In this document: piece by piece, positions 18,882-28,046 of the stretch
How the letters are laid out: the number at the start of each line of letters is the position of its first letter
Position numbering within the stretch: position 1 is the first letter of the stretch
Assembly (NCBI GenBank): GCA_051418075.1
Contig: JBPRGG010000005.1
Location: 124,001 to 188,000, forward strand
From: JBPRGG01 sp051418075
GTDB taxonomy: Bacteria; Bacteroidota; Bacteroidia; Cytophagales; Cyclobacteriaceae
Direction: 5' to 3'
DNA: 64,000 bases
The notes under the pieces: generated by a model
The model's input: the letters and a program-made list of their open reading frames with translations, nothing else
What the model was told of the DNA's origin: nothing
The model's database searches: none
Translations under genes and position numbers: made by a program

Positions 18882-19164
18882 AATTTTATTGATCCCGGTT
18901 TTGATCTTACTGCTACGGCGCCTGCCAGTTCTTTTTAAGCTAAAGCCTTTATTAAAAGATCTGAAATTGAATTCGGATTTTGTATTCGTTGGTTGGTTTG
19001 GTCCGATTGGAGTAGCGGCATTGTATTATGCCGTAATGGCACATGAAAAACTGCCTCATGAGGAAATTTGGGCCATACCGGCATTGATCATCTTTACTTC
19101 GGTAATTGTTCATGCTGCCACCAGTTATCCTTTTGTTAAAAAAAATTTTTTATGCCACAGCTAA
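18871..19164 (+). pseudogene. C-terminal remnant of a CPA1-type Na+/H+ antiporter
   Basis: An open frame between a stop at 18868 and the stop at 19162-19164 has no ATG at its start but encodes a clear antiporter tail: a hydrophobic strand ending in RLPV, then VGWFGPIGVAALYYAV, which matches the 'WFGPRGVASL' block of NhaP-like antiporters, then the last membrane helix IIFTSVIVHAAT. The first roughly 300 residues of such a protein are missing, and the frame begins within the end of the histidine kinase gene. It is most likely a truncated leftover from a deletion or rearrangement that placed the kinase here. A tiny expressed membrane peptide from the TTG at 18889 cannot be excluded. Confidence 0.75.
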
Positions 19165-19351
19165 AGTTCAGGTAAGGTTGTGATCTCTATGCCAGGAAGA
19201 AATCTGTCAGAGTTAAAATACATGGATGCTGGTAGCATCAACACCTTTTATCCTAAAGTTGGGCGCTGCCTTTAATTACCAAGGACGGTTGACTACCGGC
19301 GGTCAATGAAAAAGCAGGATTCTTTATCTTTTAGAATTGTTTAGCCGCTTA

Positions 19352-20914
19352 TTATTCTTCCAAATACCGGGCCAGGTCTGAAATGCTTTGAATATGTAAT
19401 TGTTCAGCCTGCTTTTCCCGCATCATCAGGGCAAAAGTATTATTGAACCCTAATACCGGCAGCCAAACCAGATCAAACTGTTGTCTGAATTCCGTCCTGA
19501 GATAATTCAATAATTGATCCTCCTGCCTCATATACTTTTGCTTTACTGGTTCCGGAGGTTGCAGCAACACCAGGAAGCCCGTCCCCGTATATTCCGGGTA
19601 CATATCTATTTCTCCAGTTCTCAGCGCATCAAATATTATTTTTGTTCCACCAAAACCCAGCTTAAGCTCTGCATCAAGAGAAGTATAGTTTTCAATCAGA
19701 ATGGCAAACATTTCAGCCAGAATAAAGCTTTCGGTGAAATTTTTAGAACCTATCAATATATCTCCCTCAGCCTGTCGACGCACATTATTCCGAATACCTT
19801 CTGATTGCAGGAATTCCCGGGCCACCTGATAGGGAGATATTTTATCATGATCCACCCGGTAGTTCATCCGGATCATTTCCTGATCAGATATTTGCTGATG
19901 CAGCTGGCTGAAAATTTCTTTTAATTCCGGATATTTGTTCAATAATTCCTCTCTGGCCAGCGGAGCAGCCTGGTAAGGTGGAAAATAGTTTTTATCATCT
20001 GCCAAAGGCTTAAGCTGATAAGCCTCTATTCTTCCATCGGTAGAAAATCCACTGATAACGTCCACTTTGCCATTTTTGAGGGCCTGGTACATCAGGCTGA
20101 TTTCCATTTCCCGGGTATCCAGATCCAGGTTATAATGTTCCTTTAATCCCACAAATCCATCTTCCCTTTCTATAAACTCAGAAGGGAACCCTGCTACAAA
20201 ATCCTGTGAGTCTGTGTTGAACCAGAAATACAGGGGTATTAAAATAATTATTAAACCTGTTCCCACTATTAAAGGCTTTAATGTCTTATGGATATTATGC
20301 TGAATTAGTCCTAAAAAAGCATCAAATATGATCGCCAATAATGCAGCTGGAATAGCTCCGGCTAAGATCATATAAATATTATTCAAAGCAATGCCTCTGA
20401 ATATAAACTCTCCCAGGCCTCCTGCTGCAATCAAGGCACAAAGGGTAGCCACGCCAATACTGATCACTACTGCTGTACGGATACCGGCGAAAATAACAGG
20501 CAGTGCCAGAGGAATTTCAATCCGCTTTAAGATCTGCCGGTTGTTCAGACCCATACCCCGGGCGGCCTCCAGAATTGCAGCATCTACCTGAGTTATGCCG
20601 GCATAGGTGTTTCGAACAATAGGTAACAGGGCATACAGAAACAAGGCAATAATAGCAGGCAGCGCCCCGATTCCCAGTAAAGGCAGTAAAAATCCCAACA
20701 AAGCAATACTGGGGATGGTCTGGATCACATTCACCAGTCCTAAAATCGGTGAAGACCATTTGACAAACCTTGAAATGAAGATCCCGGTCAATATTCCCAA
20801 AATTATGGCAAAAAACAGGGCTGCCAGGGTCAGTCCAATATGTTCCATCACCTGCTCCTGTAAATCATCCAGATGAGAAATTAGAAATTGATAAAAATTA
20901 TTTATGAATTCCAT
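19352..20914 (-). CDS. Osmoprotectant ABC transporter, permease fused to a permuted substrate-binding domain
   Basis: Fusion protein of 520 residues for glycine-betaine/choline-type uptake. Residues 1-235 are the permease with six or so helices and the EAA loop EAARGMGLNNRQILKRIEIP. The ligand-binding part follows, but its halves are swapped relative to OpuBC/OpuCC-type proteins: the usual C-half (FPSEF..REDGFVGL, FSTDGR, DDKNYFPPY) is at about 243-370, and the usual N-half (GSKNFTES, EIDMYPEYTGT, GFNNTFAL, ISDL) is at about 385-515 and ends the protein. The ATG at 20914 is chosen over 20932 because it overlaps the upstream ATPase gene by only 17 bases. It forms an operon with that ATPase gene. 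Confidence 0.87.
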   Translation of the reverse strand: MEFINNFYQFLISHLDDLQEQVMEHIGLTLAALFFAIILGILTGIFISRFVKWSSPILGLVNVIQTIPSIALLGFLLPLLGIGALPAIIALFLYALLPIVRNTYAGITQVDAAILEAARGMGLNNRQILKRIEIPLALPVIFAGIRTAVVISIGVATLCALIAAGGLGEFIFRGIALNNIYMILAGAIPAALLAIIFDAFLGLIQHNIHKTLKPLIVGTGLIIILIPLYFWFNTDSQDFVAGFPSEFIEREDGFVGLKEHYNLDLDTREMEISLMYQALKNGKVDVISGFSTDGRIEAYQLKPLADDKNYFPPYQAAPLAREELLNKYPELKEIFSQLHQQISDQEMIRMNYRVDHDKISPYQVAREFLQSEGIRNNVRRQAEGDILIGSKNFTESFILAEMFAILIENYTSLDAELKLGFGGTKIIFDALRTGEIDMYPEYTGTGFLVLLQPPEPVKQKYMRQEDQLLNYLRTEFRQQFDLVWLPVLGFNNTFALMMREKQAEQLHIQSISDLARYLEE

Positions 20915-21890
20915 AGGAGTTAGTATGATCAAATTTAAACCGGTAAAATGATTCCAGTACCTGGCTCAGAGGATTGGTGGTGATGGTTTTACCCTTTGTG
21001 TCCTGAATAGCCAGGTAAGTATGCTGTTTACTGGCTTCTCCATCCAGGATCTCAAACAAGGTTTGTTGGGCTGACACTTGTTTTATGTTATTCCCGGAGG
21101 GTTCAACGGTTTCATGCTCAAGATAGGGTATAAGATGTTTAAATTGCAGGATCTTAAGCTCCAGTTGGAATCGCTGGTGATCGAAAAAGTCATACACAAA
21201 CTGATTGGCTGGTTCAAATATCATCTGGTAGGGTGTACCAATTTGCTGGACTCTACCCTGATCCATCAGACAGATCCGGTCACCCAATTCCACCGCTTCA
21301 ATAATATCATGGGTAACCAGGATAATGGTTTTTTTCAGCATTGATTCCAGGGATTTAAATTCAGCTTGTATATTTCTGCGGGTTATCGGGTCCAAAGCCC
21401 CGAAAGGTTCATCCATTAAGATCAATTCAGGGTCAGCTGCCAGGGCTCTGGCAATGCCAATTCTTTGTTTTTGCCCTCCACTAAGCTGGTCTGGAAATTT
21501 GTTTTGAAGGTCCTGGTCTTCCAGTCCCATGATTCTGATCAGTTCCATGATCCTGCCCTCAATTTTATCTGAAGGCCATTTTAGTAAACCGGGCACTGTG
21601 GCTATATTCTGAGCGATGGTAAAATGGGGAAATAATCCTACATCCTGTATGACATATCCGATTTTTCGGCGCAGCTTTTCAGGAGGCTGTTTCATGATAT
21701 TTTCAGCCCGGATCAGAATCATTCCTGCTGTCGGCTCAATTAAACGGTTGATCATTTTCAGAGTGGTGGTTTTACCACATCCACTGGTCCCAAGTAAAAC
21801 GAATGTTTCGCTTTCTTTCACCTGGAAGGAAACATCAATGACAGCTTTTACTCCATCAAAATCCTTACTGACTTGTTTTAATTCCACCAT
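20898..21890 (-). CDS. Osmoprotectant ABC transporter ATPase (ProV/OpuCA-like)
   Basis: ATP-hydrolysing subunit that powers the adjacent permease. From the ATG at 21890 (MVELKQVSKDF) the protein has about 330 residues. Walker A is LGTSGCGKTTTL, the ABC signature is LSGGQKQRIGIARAL, and Walker B is LILMDEPFGALD, with the switch His in LVTHD. A C-terminal tail of about 90 residues ends in a region that resembles a decayed CBS domain (TYLAIQDTKGKTI), the part that senses ionic strength in OpuA-type transporters. The ATG at 21932 would add 14 residues and bring the gene close to the divergent formate/nitrite transporter gene, so it is less likely. The first gene of a two-gene operon. Confidence 0.9.
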   Translation of the reverse strand: MVELKQVSKDFDGVKAVIDVSFQVKESETFVLLGTSGCGKTTTLKMINRLIEPTAGMILIRAENIMKQPPEKLRRKIGYVIQDVGLFPHFTIAQNIATVPGLLKWPSDKIEGRIMELIRIMGLEDQDLQNKFPDQLSGGQKQRIGIARALAADPELILMDEPFGALDPITRRNIQAEFKSLESMLKKTIILVTHDIIEAVELGDRICLMDQGRVQQIGTPYQMIFEPANQFVYDFFDHQRFQLELKILQFKHLIPYLEHETVEPSGNNIKQVSAQQTLFEILDGEASKQHTYLAIQDTKGKTITTNPLSQVLESFYRFKFDHTNSYGIHK

Positions 21891-22007
21891 AAACCTTAAA
21901 TATAAGCTATACTTTTTAAAGTTGATAACCACTGGATATAAGCTTTAACCAAAGGCTCTTTGAACAATGAATTGTATCTGTTAGTTTTTAGGTTAATATT
22001 ATCTGCC

Positions 22008-22841
22008 ATGCAAAAAGAAAAGTTACAGGAACAGGAAGAACACTCTGAAAAAGTTCGGCAAAAAATCCAAAAACCCAAAACGGTACTCGAGATCCTGAAT
22101 GAACAGCTGGAACTGGGTATGAAAGAACACCGCCGTTCCAACACCGGTTTACTGTTTTCTGGATTTTCTGCCGGATTGGAAGTAGGCTTCAGTGTTTTTT
22201 TGATGGGTATCTTGCATAGTATGTACTATGACGTATTATCACCGGGGAATTTGCATGTACTGGTTTCAATGGCTTATCCTATTGGCTTTATCCTGGTGAT
22301 TATCGGGCGTTCGGAATTGTTTACCGAACATACCACCCTGGCTGTTTTACCGGTACTGAATGGATCCGTATCGGTAAAAAGTCTGGCTGTACTTTGGGGA
22401 ATCGTTTATATAGGTAATCTGGCTGGTGGTTATGTTTTTGCCGGGCTGATGGGTTCATTTACACCGGCTATGCAGACTATCAATGGATTTACATTTGACT
22501 ATTTTGCCAATAAACTAATTTCCTATGATTGGCAGATCATCCTGGGCAGCGGGATTGGGGCAGGATGGTTGATGGGACTATTATCCTGGCTGGTCTCATC
22601 CTCACAGGAAACCATCAGCAGAATATTTATCATTATAATTATCACTTCTTTAATAGGATTAGGAGGACTTCATCATTCTATTGTCGGCTCTATTGAGGTC
22701 TTTACCGGCATGATCTATAACAATAATATTACTTTTAGCGATTATTTGCATTTTCAGATTTGGGCTACTTTAGGTAATGCTATTGGGGGAGTCTTTTTTG
22801 TGGCTATTATTAAATACAGTCATACCAAAAGAAGTGAATAA
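22008..22841 (+). CDS. Formate/nitrite transporter family channel protein
   Basis: Inner-membrane channel of the FNT family, 277 residues. A charged N-terminal tail (1-48) rich in Gln, Glu and Lys precedes six membrane helices. FNT-like features include SAGLEVGFSVFLMG, the NLAGGYVFAG helix and LHHSIVGSIEVFTGM, where the central His lies in the pore. This branch (YfdC-like) has no proven substrate; formate, nitrite or another small anion is possible. The ATG at 22008 is used rather than an upstream TTG. It is divergent from the osmoprotectant operon and followed 165 bases later by the MarR gene. Confidence 0.82.
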   Translation: MQKEKLQEQEEHSEKVRQKIQKPKTVLEILNEQLELGMKEHRRSNTGLLFSGFSAGLEVGFSVFLMGILHSMYYDVLSPGNLHVLVSMAYPIGFILVIIGRSELFTEHTTLAVLPVLNGSVSVKSLAVLWGIVYIGNLAGGYVFAGLMGSFTPAMQTINGFTFDYFANKLISYDWQIILGSGIGAGWLMGLLSWLVSSSQETISRIFIIIIITSLIGLGGLHHSIVGSIEVFTGMIYNNNITFSDYLHFQIWATLGNAIGGVFFVAIIKYSHTKRSE

Positions 22842-23006
22842 GGCATTTTTTATAATTTGAGCTTCCGTACCTAAAACCATTAAAATTAAGAAGATAGAAC
22901 AAGTATGCTGTATTGTAGAGCCAAATAAAATATAATTTGTATAACAAATAATAGAATACATAAAATTTTTATAATTAAATTTAATTTTATCATCTAATCA
23001 TATCAA

Positions 23007-23456
23007 ATGAAGCTGGAAGAAGAAATTAAACAAACAAAATTCGAATCGGAGTATCAAAAGTTAATGATAAACATTCTTTATACCGGCAATTGGGCTTATC
23101 ACAACAATAAAAAATTTCTCAAAAAGTATGATGTTTCACCTGAGCAATTTAATGTACTCAGAATCCTGAGAGGGCAGTACCCTAACCCTTCTACGGTTAA
23201 CCTGCTTAATGACAGGATGTTGGACAAGATGTCTAATGTTTCCCGCCTGGTGGAAAAGCTAAGGGTTAAGGGTTTGGTAGTGAGAAAGGAATGCCCGGAA
23301 GACCGAAGGCAGGTGGACATCATTATTACAGATAAAGGTTTGGCTCTACTGGAGCAAGTGGATCAGGAAATGCCTGGGTTTGAAAAAAATTTTACCAAAA
23401 TAAGTCCTGAAGATGCAAAGGCCTTAAATGTTTTATTGGACCGGCTGCGGGACTAG
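23007..23456 (+). CDS. MarR family transcriptional regulator
   Basis: Winged-helix repressor-type protein of 149 residues. The DNA-binding region holds the typical blocks FNVLRILRGQ (about 47-56), the recognition helix around MSNVSRLVEKLRVKGLV (about 74-90) and the wing with CPEDRRQVDIIITDKG. Terminal helices would give the dimer. It lies between the FNT channel gene and the men genes on the same strand, with gaps on both sides, so its target could be either neighbour or itself. The effector is unknown. Confidence 0.85.
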   Translation: MKLEEEIKQTKFESEYQKLMINILYTGNWAYHNNKKFLKKYDVSPEQFNVLRILRGQYPNPSTVNLLNDRMLDKMSNVSRLVEKLRVKGLVVRKECPEDRRQVDIIITDKGLALLEQVDQEMPGFEKNFTKISPEDAKALNVLLDRLRD

Positions 23457-23476
23457 TACCAATTACATTTTAGCAA

Positions 23477-23508
23477 TTTAAGTTTTTAGCTTATAAATTA
23501 TACTTTTG
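23477..23508 (+). promoter_or_regulatory. Candidate Bacteroidota-type promoter of the men operon
   Basis: A TACTTTTG box (23501-23508) matches the TAnnTTTG -7 consensus of the phylum and stands 14 bases before the menD ATG. The upstream box is TTTA at 23477-23480, one base off TTTG, with a spacer of 20. This predicts a very short leader. Confidence 0.5.
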
Positions 23509-23522
23509 CAAAAAATTTTTAG

Positions 23523-25244
23523 ATGATAAAACAGCCTGTTGTAAACCTGGTAGGATTATTAGCTCAAAAAAACATTAAATATGTTGTAATTTCCCCCGGA
23601 TCCCGGTCTGCTCCGTTGACTATCGCATTTGCCCGTCACCCGGAAATTCAAAAAATAGTTATACCAGATGAAAGATCAGCTGGATTTATTGCGCTGGGGC
23701 TGGCCCAGCAAATACAAGCTCCTGTTTGTCTGGTATGTACCTCCGGTACAGCTGCTTACAATTATGCTCCGGCCATTGCTGAAGCATTCTATCAGGAAAT
23801 TCCATTATTGGTGATTACAGCCGATCGTCCGCCTGAATGGATAGACCAGCAGGATGGACAAACAATCCGCCAGGATCGGCTTTTTCAGCCACATATCAAA
23901 AAAAGTTACCAGTTTCCTGCTTCATTTGATCACCCGGACCTGGAATGGTATGCCTATCGTATGGTTAATGAAGCCCACAGTGCCTGCCTTCATCCCGTTG
24001 CCGGTCCGGTACATATCAACCTTCCCCTGAGGGAACCTCTATATCCGGCCGATAATGAACATTTCGAGTATCAGCCAGTAAAACAAATTACCAGGGCTGA
24101 AGTAACAAACAATCTACCGGAGGCGGAATGGCAACAGTTAATTAATGAATTCAGTCAGTTGGATAAGAGACTGTTTATAGCAGGTCAGCTTGTTTTTGAG
24201 AAGGAGCTAGAGCAGGGGCTTTCAACCCTGCTGGATCATTACAAAATACCGGTAGTTTGTGATATCATCTCCAATTTGCACGGCCTTTCCCAGGGCATTA
24301 AACATGCTGATATACTCTTATCCCACCAAAACCAGGCGTTGAAGCAAGAACTGGCTCCTGATCTGGTAATTACCTGGGGACGTTCAGTCATCTCTAAAAA
24401 TCTTAAGCTATTTCTAAGGAAATATAAACCCAAGGCCCATTGGCATGTACAGGCCGGATTGTCGGTGGCTGCAGATACCTTTCAATCCCTCACAAGGGTA
24501 ATTCCCATATCACCTCAAGCTTTTTTTCCGGAATTATTACGGCATCTGAATAAAACTGATTTTTCCATTGAACCTGAGTATTTATCCAAATGGAAGGAAG
24601 CAGAAAATAAGGCAACAAGCTTGTTGGATCAGCTGGATCATTCCCCAAAATTAGGTGAATTTGGTGCCAGCCGAATTGTTTTACAAGCTTTGCCCCAACC
24701 ACTAAACCTGCATCTGGGAAACAGTATGCCAGTAAGATACGCTAATTTTATAGGACTCACTAACCAGCAAAAGGGTATTCGAGTATTCGTAAACCGGGGT
24801 ACCAGCGGCATTGAAGGTGTGAACAGCACAGCAGTGGGAGCGGCTTTAGGGACTGACCAATTGGTGGTATTACTGACCGGTGACCTTTCATTTTTTTATG
24901 ACCGCAATGCCTTTTGGCATAACTATAGGCTGCCCCACCTTCGGATCATCCTGCTCAATAACCATGCCGGTGGTATTTTCAGAATTATAGACGGTCCCTC
25001 CAAACAACCTGAACTGGAAGCCTATTTTGAAACCCGTCAAAATCTGACTGCCTATAATACTGCTCGTGACTTCAACTTTGAATATTTCCACTGTTCTGAC
25101 CAGTTTCAATTAAATTCCATTTTAGATGTATTTTTTGCATCAGATGGTAAAACAAAACTGTTGGAAATCGAGTCTGAAAGTAAGTATAATAAAGAAGTTT
25201 TTGATCATTTTAAATCCTTAATCAATAAAACCTATGGAACTTAA
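23523..25244 (+). CDS. menD: 2-succinyl-5-enolpyruvyl-6-hydroxy-3-cyclohexene-1-carboxylate synthase
   Basis: Thiamine-diphosphate enzyme of menaquinone synthesis that joins isochorismate and 2-oxoglutarate. At 573 residues it has the usual length. Visible family features are SPGSRSAPLTIAF near the N-terminus, the cofactor glutamate region VIPDERSAGF, CTSGTAAYNY, TADRPPE, and the ThDP/Mg motif LTGDLSFFYDRNAF with its second half NNHAGGIF. It opens a tight operon; its end overlaps the start of menB by 11 bases. menF, menC, menH and menA are not in the window. Confidence 0.96.
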   Translation: MIKQPVVNLVGLLAQKNIKYVVISPGSRSAPLTIAFARHPEIQKIVIPDERSAGFIALGLAQQIQAPVCLVCTSGTAAYNYAPAIAEAFYQEIPLLVITADRPPEWIDQQDGQTIRQDRLFQPHIKKSYQFPASFDHPDLEWYAYRMVNEAHSACLHPVAGPVHINLPLREPLYPADNEHFEYQPVKQITRAEVTNNLPEAEWQQLINEFSQLDKRLFIAGQLVFEKELEQGLSTLLDHYKIPVVCDIISNLHGLSQGIKHADILLSHQNQALKQELAPDLVITWGRSVISKNLKLFLRKYKPKAHWHVQAGLSVAADTFQSLTRVIPISPQAFFPELLRHLNKTDFSIEPEYLSKWKEAENKATSLLDQLDHSPKLGEFGASRIVLQALPQPLNLHLGNSMPVRYANFIGLTNQQKGIRVFVNRGTSGIEGVNSTAVGAALGTDQLVVLLTGDLSFFYDRNAFWHNYRLPHLRIILLNNHAGGIFRIIDGPSKQPELEAYFETRQNLTAYNTARDFNFEYFHCSDQFQLNSILDVFFASDGKTKLLEIESESKYNKEVFDHFKSLINKTYGT

Positions 25245-26058
25245 AAATCCCTGGAAAGAACTGGCAACCTATAAAGAAATCAAATTTCAAATTTTTGAAG
25301 GTATTGCCAGGATCAGCATAAACCGACCTGAAAAACATAATGCATTTACTCCCCTGACTGTGCAGGAAATGAGCCATGCCATGGAGCACTGTCGTGAAAA
25401 TCCTGACATCCGGGCAATTATACTTACCGGTGAAGGAGGCAAGGCATTTTGTAGTGGTGGTGATCAAAGCGTCAGAGGTGAAGGAGGTTATGTGGGAGAA
25501 GATCAGGTGCCCCGTCTGAATGTTCTGGATCTTCAACGACAGATTCGATCTATACCCAAAGCAGTCATTGCTGCGGTAGCGGGCTGGGCCATTGGTGGCG
25601 GTCATGTCCTGCATGTGATTTGTGATCTGACTATTGCTGCAGATAATGCCCGGTTTGGACAAACTGGCCCCAAAGTTGGCAGCTTTGACGGAGGCTTTGG
25701 CGCTTCATACCTGGCCCGGATTGTTGGGCAAAAGAAAGCCCGGGAAATCTGGTTCCTTTGTGATCAATATGATGCTGTAGAGGCAGAAAAAATGGGGCTG
25801 GTTAATAAGGTTGTGCCTTTGGATCAACTGGAACAAACTTATGTAGAATGGGCTAAAAAGATTATGGAAAAGAGCCCCATAGCCATCAGAATGCTTAAAA
25901 GCGCCTTTAATGCAGAACTTGATGGGCAGGCAGGCTTACAGGAACTGGCAGGAAATGCCACTTTGCTTTATTATTTGTCAGATGAAGCCAAAGAAGGAAA
26001 GAACGCCTTTATGGAAAAAAGAAAGCCTGATTTTTCCAAATTTCCTAAATTTCCCTGA
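25234..26058 (+). CDS. menB: 1,4-dihydroxy-2-naphthoyl-CoA synthase
   Basis: Crotonase-fold enzyme that closes the second ring of the naphthoquinone from O-succinylbenzoyl-CoA. The 274-residue product shows the MenB-specific blocks FCSGGDQSVRG, AVAGWAIGGGHVLHV (oxyanion hole), CDLTIAADNARFGQTGPKVG and SFDGGFGASYLARIVG with the conserved Asp. The length is typical. It overlaps menD by 11 bases, and menE follows 48 bases downstream, so translation is probably coupled with menD. Confidence 0.96.
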   Translation: MELKNPWKELATYKEIKFQIFEGIARISINRPEKHNAFTPLTVQEMSHAMEHCRENPDIRAIILTGEGGKAFCSGGDQSVRGEGGYVGEDQVPRLNVLDLQRQIRSIPKAVIAAVAGWAIGGGHVLHVICDLTIAADNARFGQTGPKVGSFDGGFGASYLARIVGQKKAREIWFLCDQYDAVEAEKMGLVNKVVPLDQLEQTYVEWAKKIMEKSPIAIRMLKSAFNAELDGQAGLQELAGNATLLYYLSDEAKEGKNAFMEKRKPDFSKFPKFP

Positions 26059-26106
26059 TTTTCAGGACAATTGCTTTACTTTCCGGGGTTCTTAAAAACA
26101 GCAAAA

Positions 26107-27210
26107 ATGATCAGGGAGGCAAAAGATCTGCAAAAAATATGGATTGATGGTCAGTCTTATTTCCTGAAGGATCTGATGTATAGTGAGTATGATTGGAATG
26201 CAATGGATGCATTAACCAGGGAAACCCTTACATTTTGCCGGGAATGGTTGCAGGGCAAGAAAGCTTTTGAAATATATACTTCTGGCTCTACCGGTAAACC
26301 AAAATGTATAAAGGTGTTGAGGAATCATATGCAGATCAGTGCTGAGACCACCATTAAACATCTAGGCATAAAGCCTGGTGATCGGGCCCTGGTTTGTTTA
26401 TCTCCTGCTTATATAGCTGGTAGAATGATGCTGGTGCGCGGAATGGAACATAACCTGTTGATGGAAGTAGTTCCAACAACTTCCAATCCGTTAACCCAAC
26501 AGAACCATTATCCTGATTATGATTTTACGGCTATGGTTCCTTTGCAAATGGAAACAGTATTAACCAAAACACCGGAAAAAAAAGTGCAGTTAAACCATTT
26601 TAATGCCATCTTATTGGGAGGAGCTCCGGTGTCTTTTCAGCTAAGGCAGCAGATCAGACAATTAACCTGCCCCGTTTACAGTACTTACGGAATGACGGAA
26701 ACTGTTTCACATATTGCCTGGCAAAAGCTGAATGGTAAAGATGCTCATGATTATTTCCGGGTTTTGCCTGGCACTGTTATCGAACAGGATCAACGGGGTT
26801 GCCTTACGATTACTGCTGCTGTGACGGGCTACCGGAAAATTATTACCAATGACCTGGTAGATATCATAGCTCCTGATAAATTCACCTGGATCGGACGTGT
26901 AGATGAGGTGATTAATTCAGGTGGGATTAAGCTTCATCCGGATATGCTGGGGGAAAAAGTAGAAAAGATCTTATTAAATCATAAAATGAATAATTCATTT
27001 TTTCTTACCGGGCAGCCGGATGACAAATTAGGCCAGAAATTGGTCATGCTTATCGAAAGTAATCAACCCAATAAAGATCAGGTAAAAGAGGTGCTGGCTG
27101 CTCATTTAGACAAATATGAAACACCCCGGGAATTATATTTTTTACCATATTTTGACAGGACCGACAGTGGCAAGATTAATAAATTAGCCTGTTTAAAAAG
27201 AATAAATTAA
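26107..27210 (+). CDS. menE: O-succinylbenzoate-CoA ligase-like AMP-binding protein
   Basis: Adenylate-forming enzyme expected to activate O-succinylbenzoate with CoA, the step before MenB. From the ATG at 26107 it has 367 residues, shorter than many ligases but normal for the Bacteroidota form. The ATP loop is YTSGSTGKPKCIKV, followed by LLGGAPVS, the YGMTETVSHIA motif and the hinge region IGRVDEVINSGGIKL, and the catalytic C-terminal lysine in DSGKINKLA. The men context makes the MenE role likely even though the family is broad. An upstream TTG at 26071 was set aside. Confidence 0.9.
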   Translation: MIREAKDLQKIWIDGQSYFLKDLMYSEYDWNAMDALTRETLTFCREWLQGKKAFEIYTSGSTGKPKCIKVLRNHMQISAETTIKHLGIKPGDRALVCLSPAYIAGRMMLVRGMEHNLLMEVVPTTSNPLTQQNHYPDYDFTAMVPLQMETVLTKTPEKKVQLNHFNAILLGGAPVSFQLRQQIRQLTCPVYSTYGMTETVSHIAWQKLNGKDAHDYFRVLPGTVIEQDQRGCLTITAAVTGYRKIITNDLVDIIAPDKFTWIGRVDEVINSGGIKLHPDMLGEKVEKILLNHKMNNSFFLTGQPDDKLGQKLVMLIESNQPNKDQVKEVLAAHLDKYETPRELYFLPYFDRTDSGKINKLACLKRIN

Positions 27211-27214
27211 ACTT

Positions 27215-27985
27215 ATGGAAGACTCAGCAGCTATTGATGCTTTGATCATAAAATATAAAACCATTGAACTTCCTGCTCCCTATGCTTACAAATTTAACCT
27301 GAAGGTAAGGTTTGGCACTAAAGGTATGGATACGGAATTCCAATTGACCTACATCCAGCGGGGAGACCTTTCAGAAGAAGAGATTCTGGAGGAAGGGTTT
27401 ACCCTGGAAGATGATTTTAGCTGGAAAGGTATATTAGAGCAGGTTTGGCAGGAGGAATTACAAAAATTGCTGGAAAAGACCAGGCTGACCGGCAAAAAGT
27501 CTGGCCCGGCGGACATTAACTTGCGATTGCTTTACCCGGAACAGCCTGCCCAGACAGGTCAACCCGATCAACTGGAAAATTGGGAATACCTGCTGCAGGA
27601 ATTGATGCAGGCCATATTTGAAACCAGCCAAAAGGAAGCCCCTCTGGTGTTGCGCTTCAAGAAAATTGACCCAGACCATCAACCTGTTCAACTGAATCTG
27701 TTTTTTCTTTTCAAGAATCGGAAGGTAAAAGCAAAGAATGAAAAAAATGGTAAAACTATGGAAATCAATTGGTCTGTTTCCAAAAACCTTCTGAGAAATT
27801 TATTCATTCCCGATTACGACTTTAATCAGCCGCCCATTAAACCCAAAGATCCTGGATTTTATATTGATCCGGGGGAAGGGATCTGGTACAAATCCGGTCA
27901 AACGGTAACAAATCCGTCTAAATTTGATGTGTTAGCCCAAATACAGGAGGAGGTAGAGAATTTCTGGAATAACCTTAGCTCATAG
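27215..27985 (+). CDS. Hypothetical protein in the men operon
   Basis: Not recognised. The 256-residue protein starts four bases after menE, so it is co-transcribed with the menaquinone genes. It has no signal peptide and no membrane helix. It is acidic in the middle and holds an amphipathic region followed by a charged segment (FKNRKVKAKNEKNGK) and a C-terminus with DPGEGIWYKSG. No catalytic motif is evident. The operon position suggests a link with menaquinone or is merely a passenger. Confidence 0.75.
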   Translation: MEDSAAIDALIIKYKTIELPAPYAYKFNLKVRFGTKGMDTEFQLTYIQRGDLSEEEILEEGFTLEDDFSWKGILEQVWQEELQKLLEKTRLTGKKSGPADINLRLLYPEQPAQTGQPDQLENWEYLLQELMQAIFETSQKEAPLVLRFKKIDPDHQPVQLNLFFLFKNRKVKAKNEKNGKTMEINWSVSKNLLRNLFIPDYDFNQPPIKPKDPGFYIDPGEGIWYKSGQTVTNPSKFDVLAQIQEEVENFWNNLSS

Positions 27986-28046
27986 TTATTCAATAATGAA
28001 GTTTCCACTTCCATTCCTATGCTTATACCTAAAGTAACAGGCTTAG

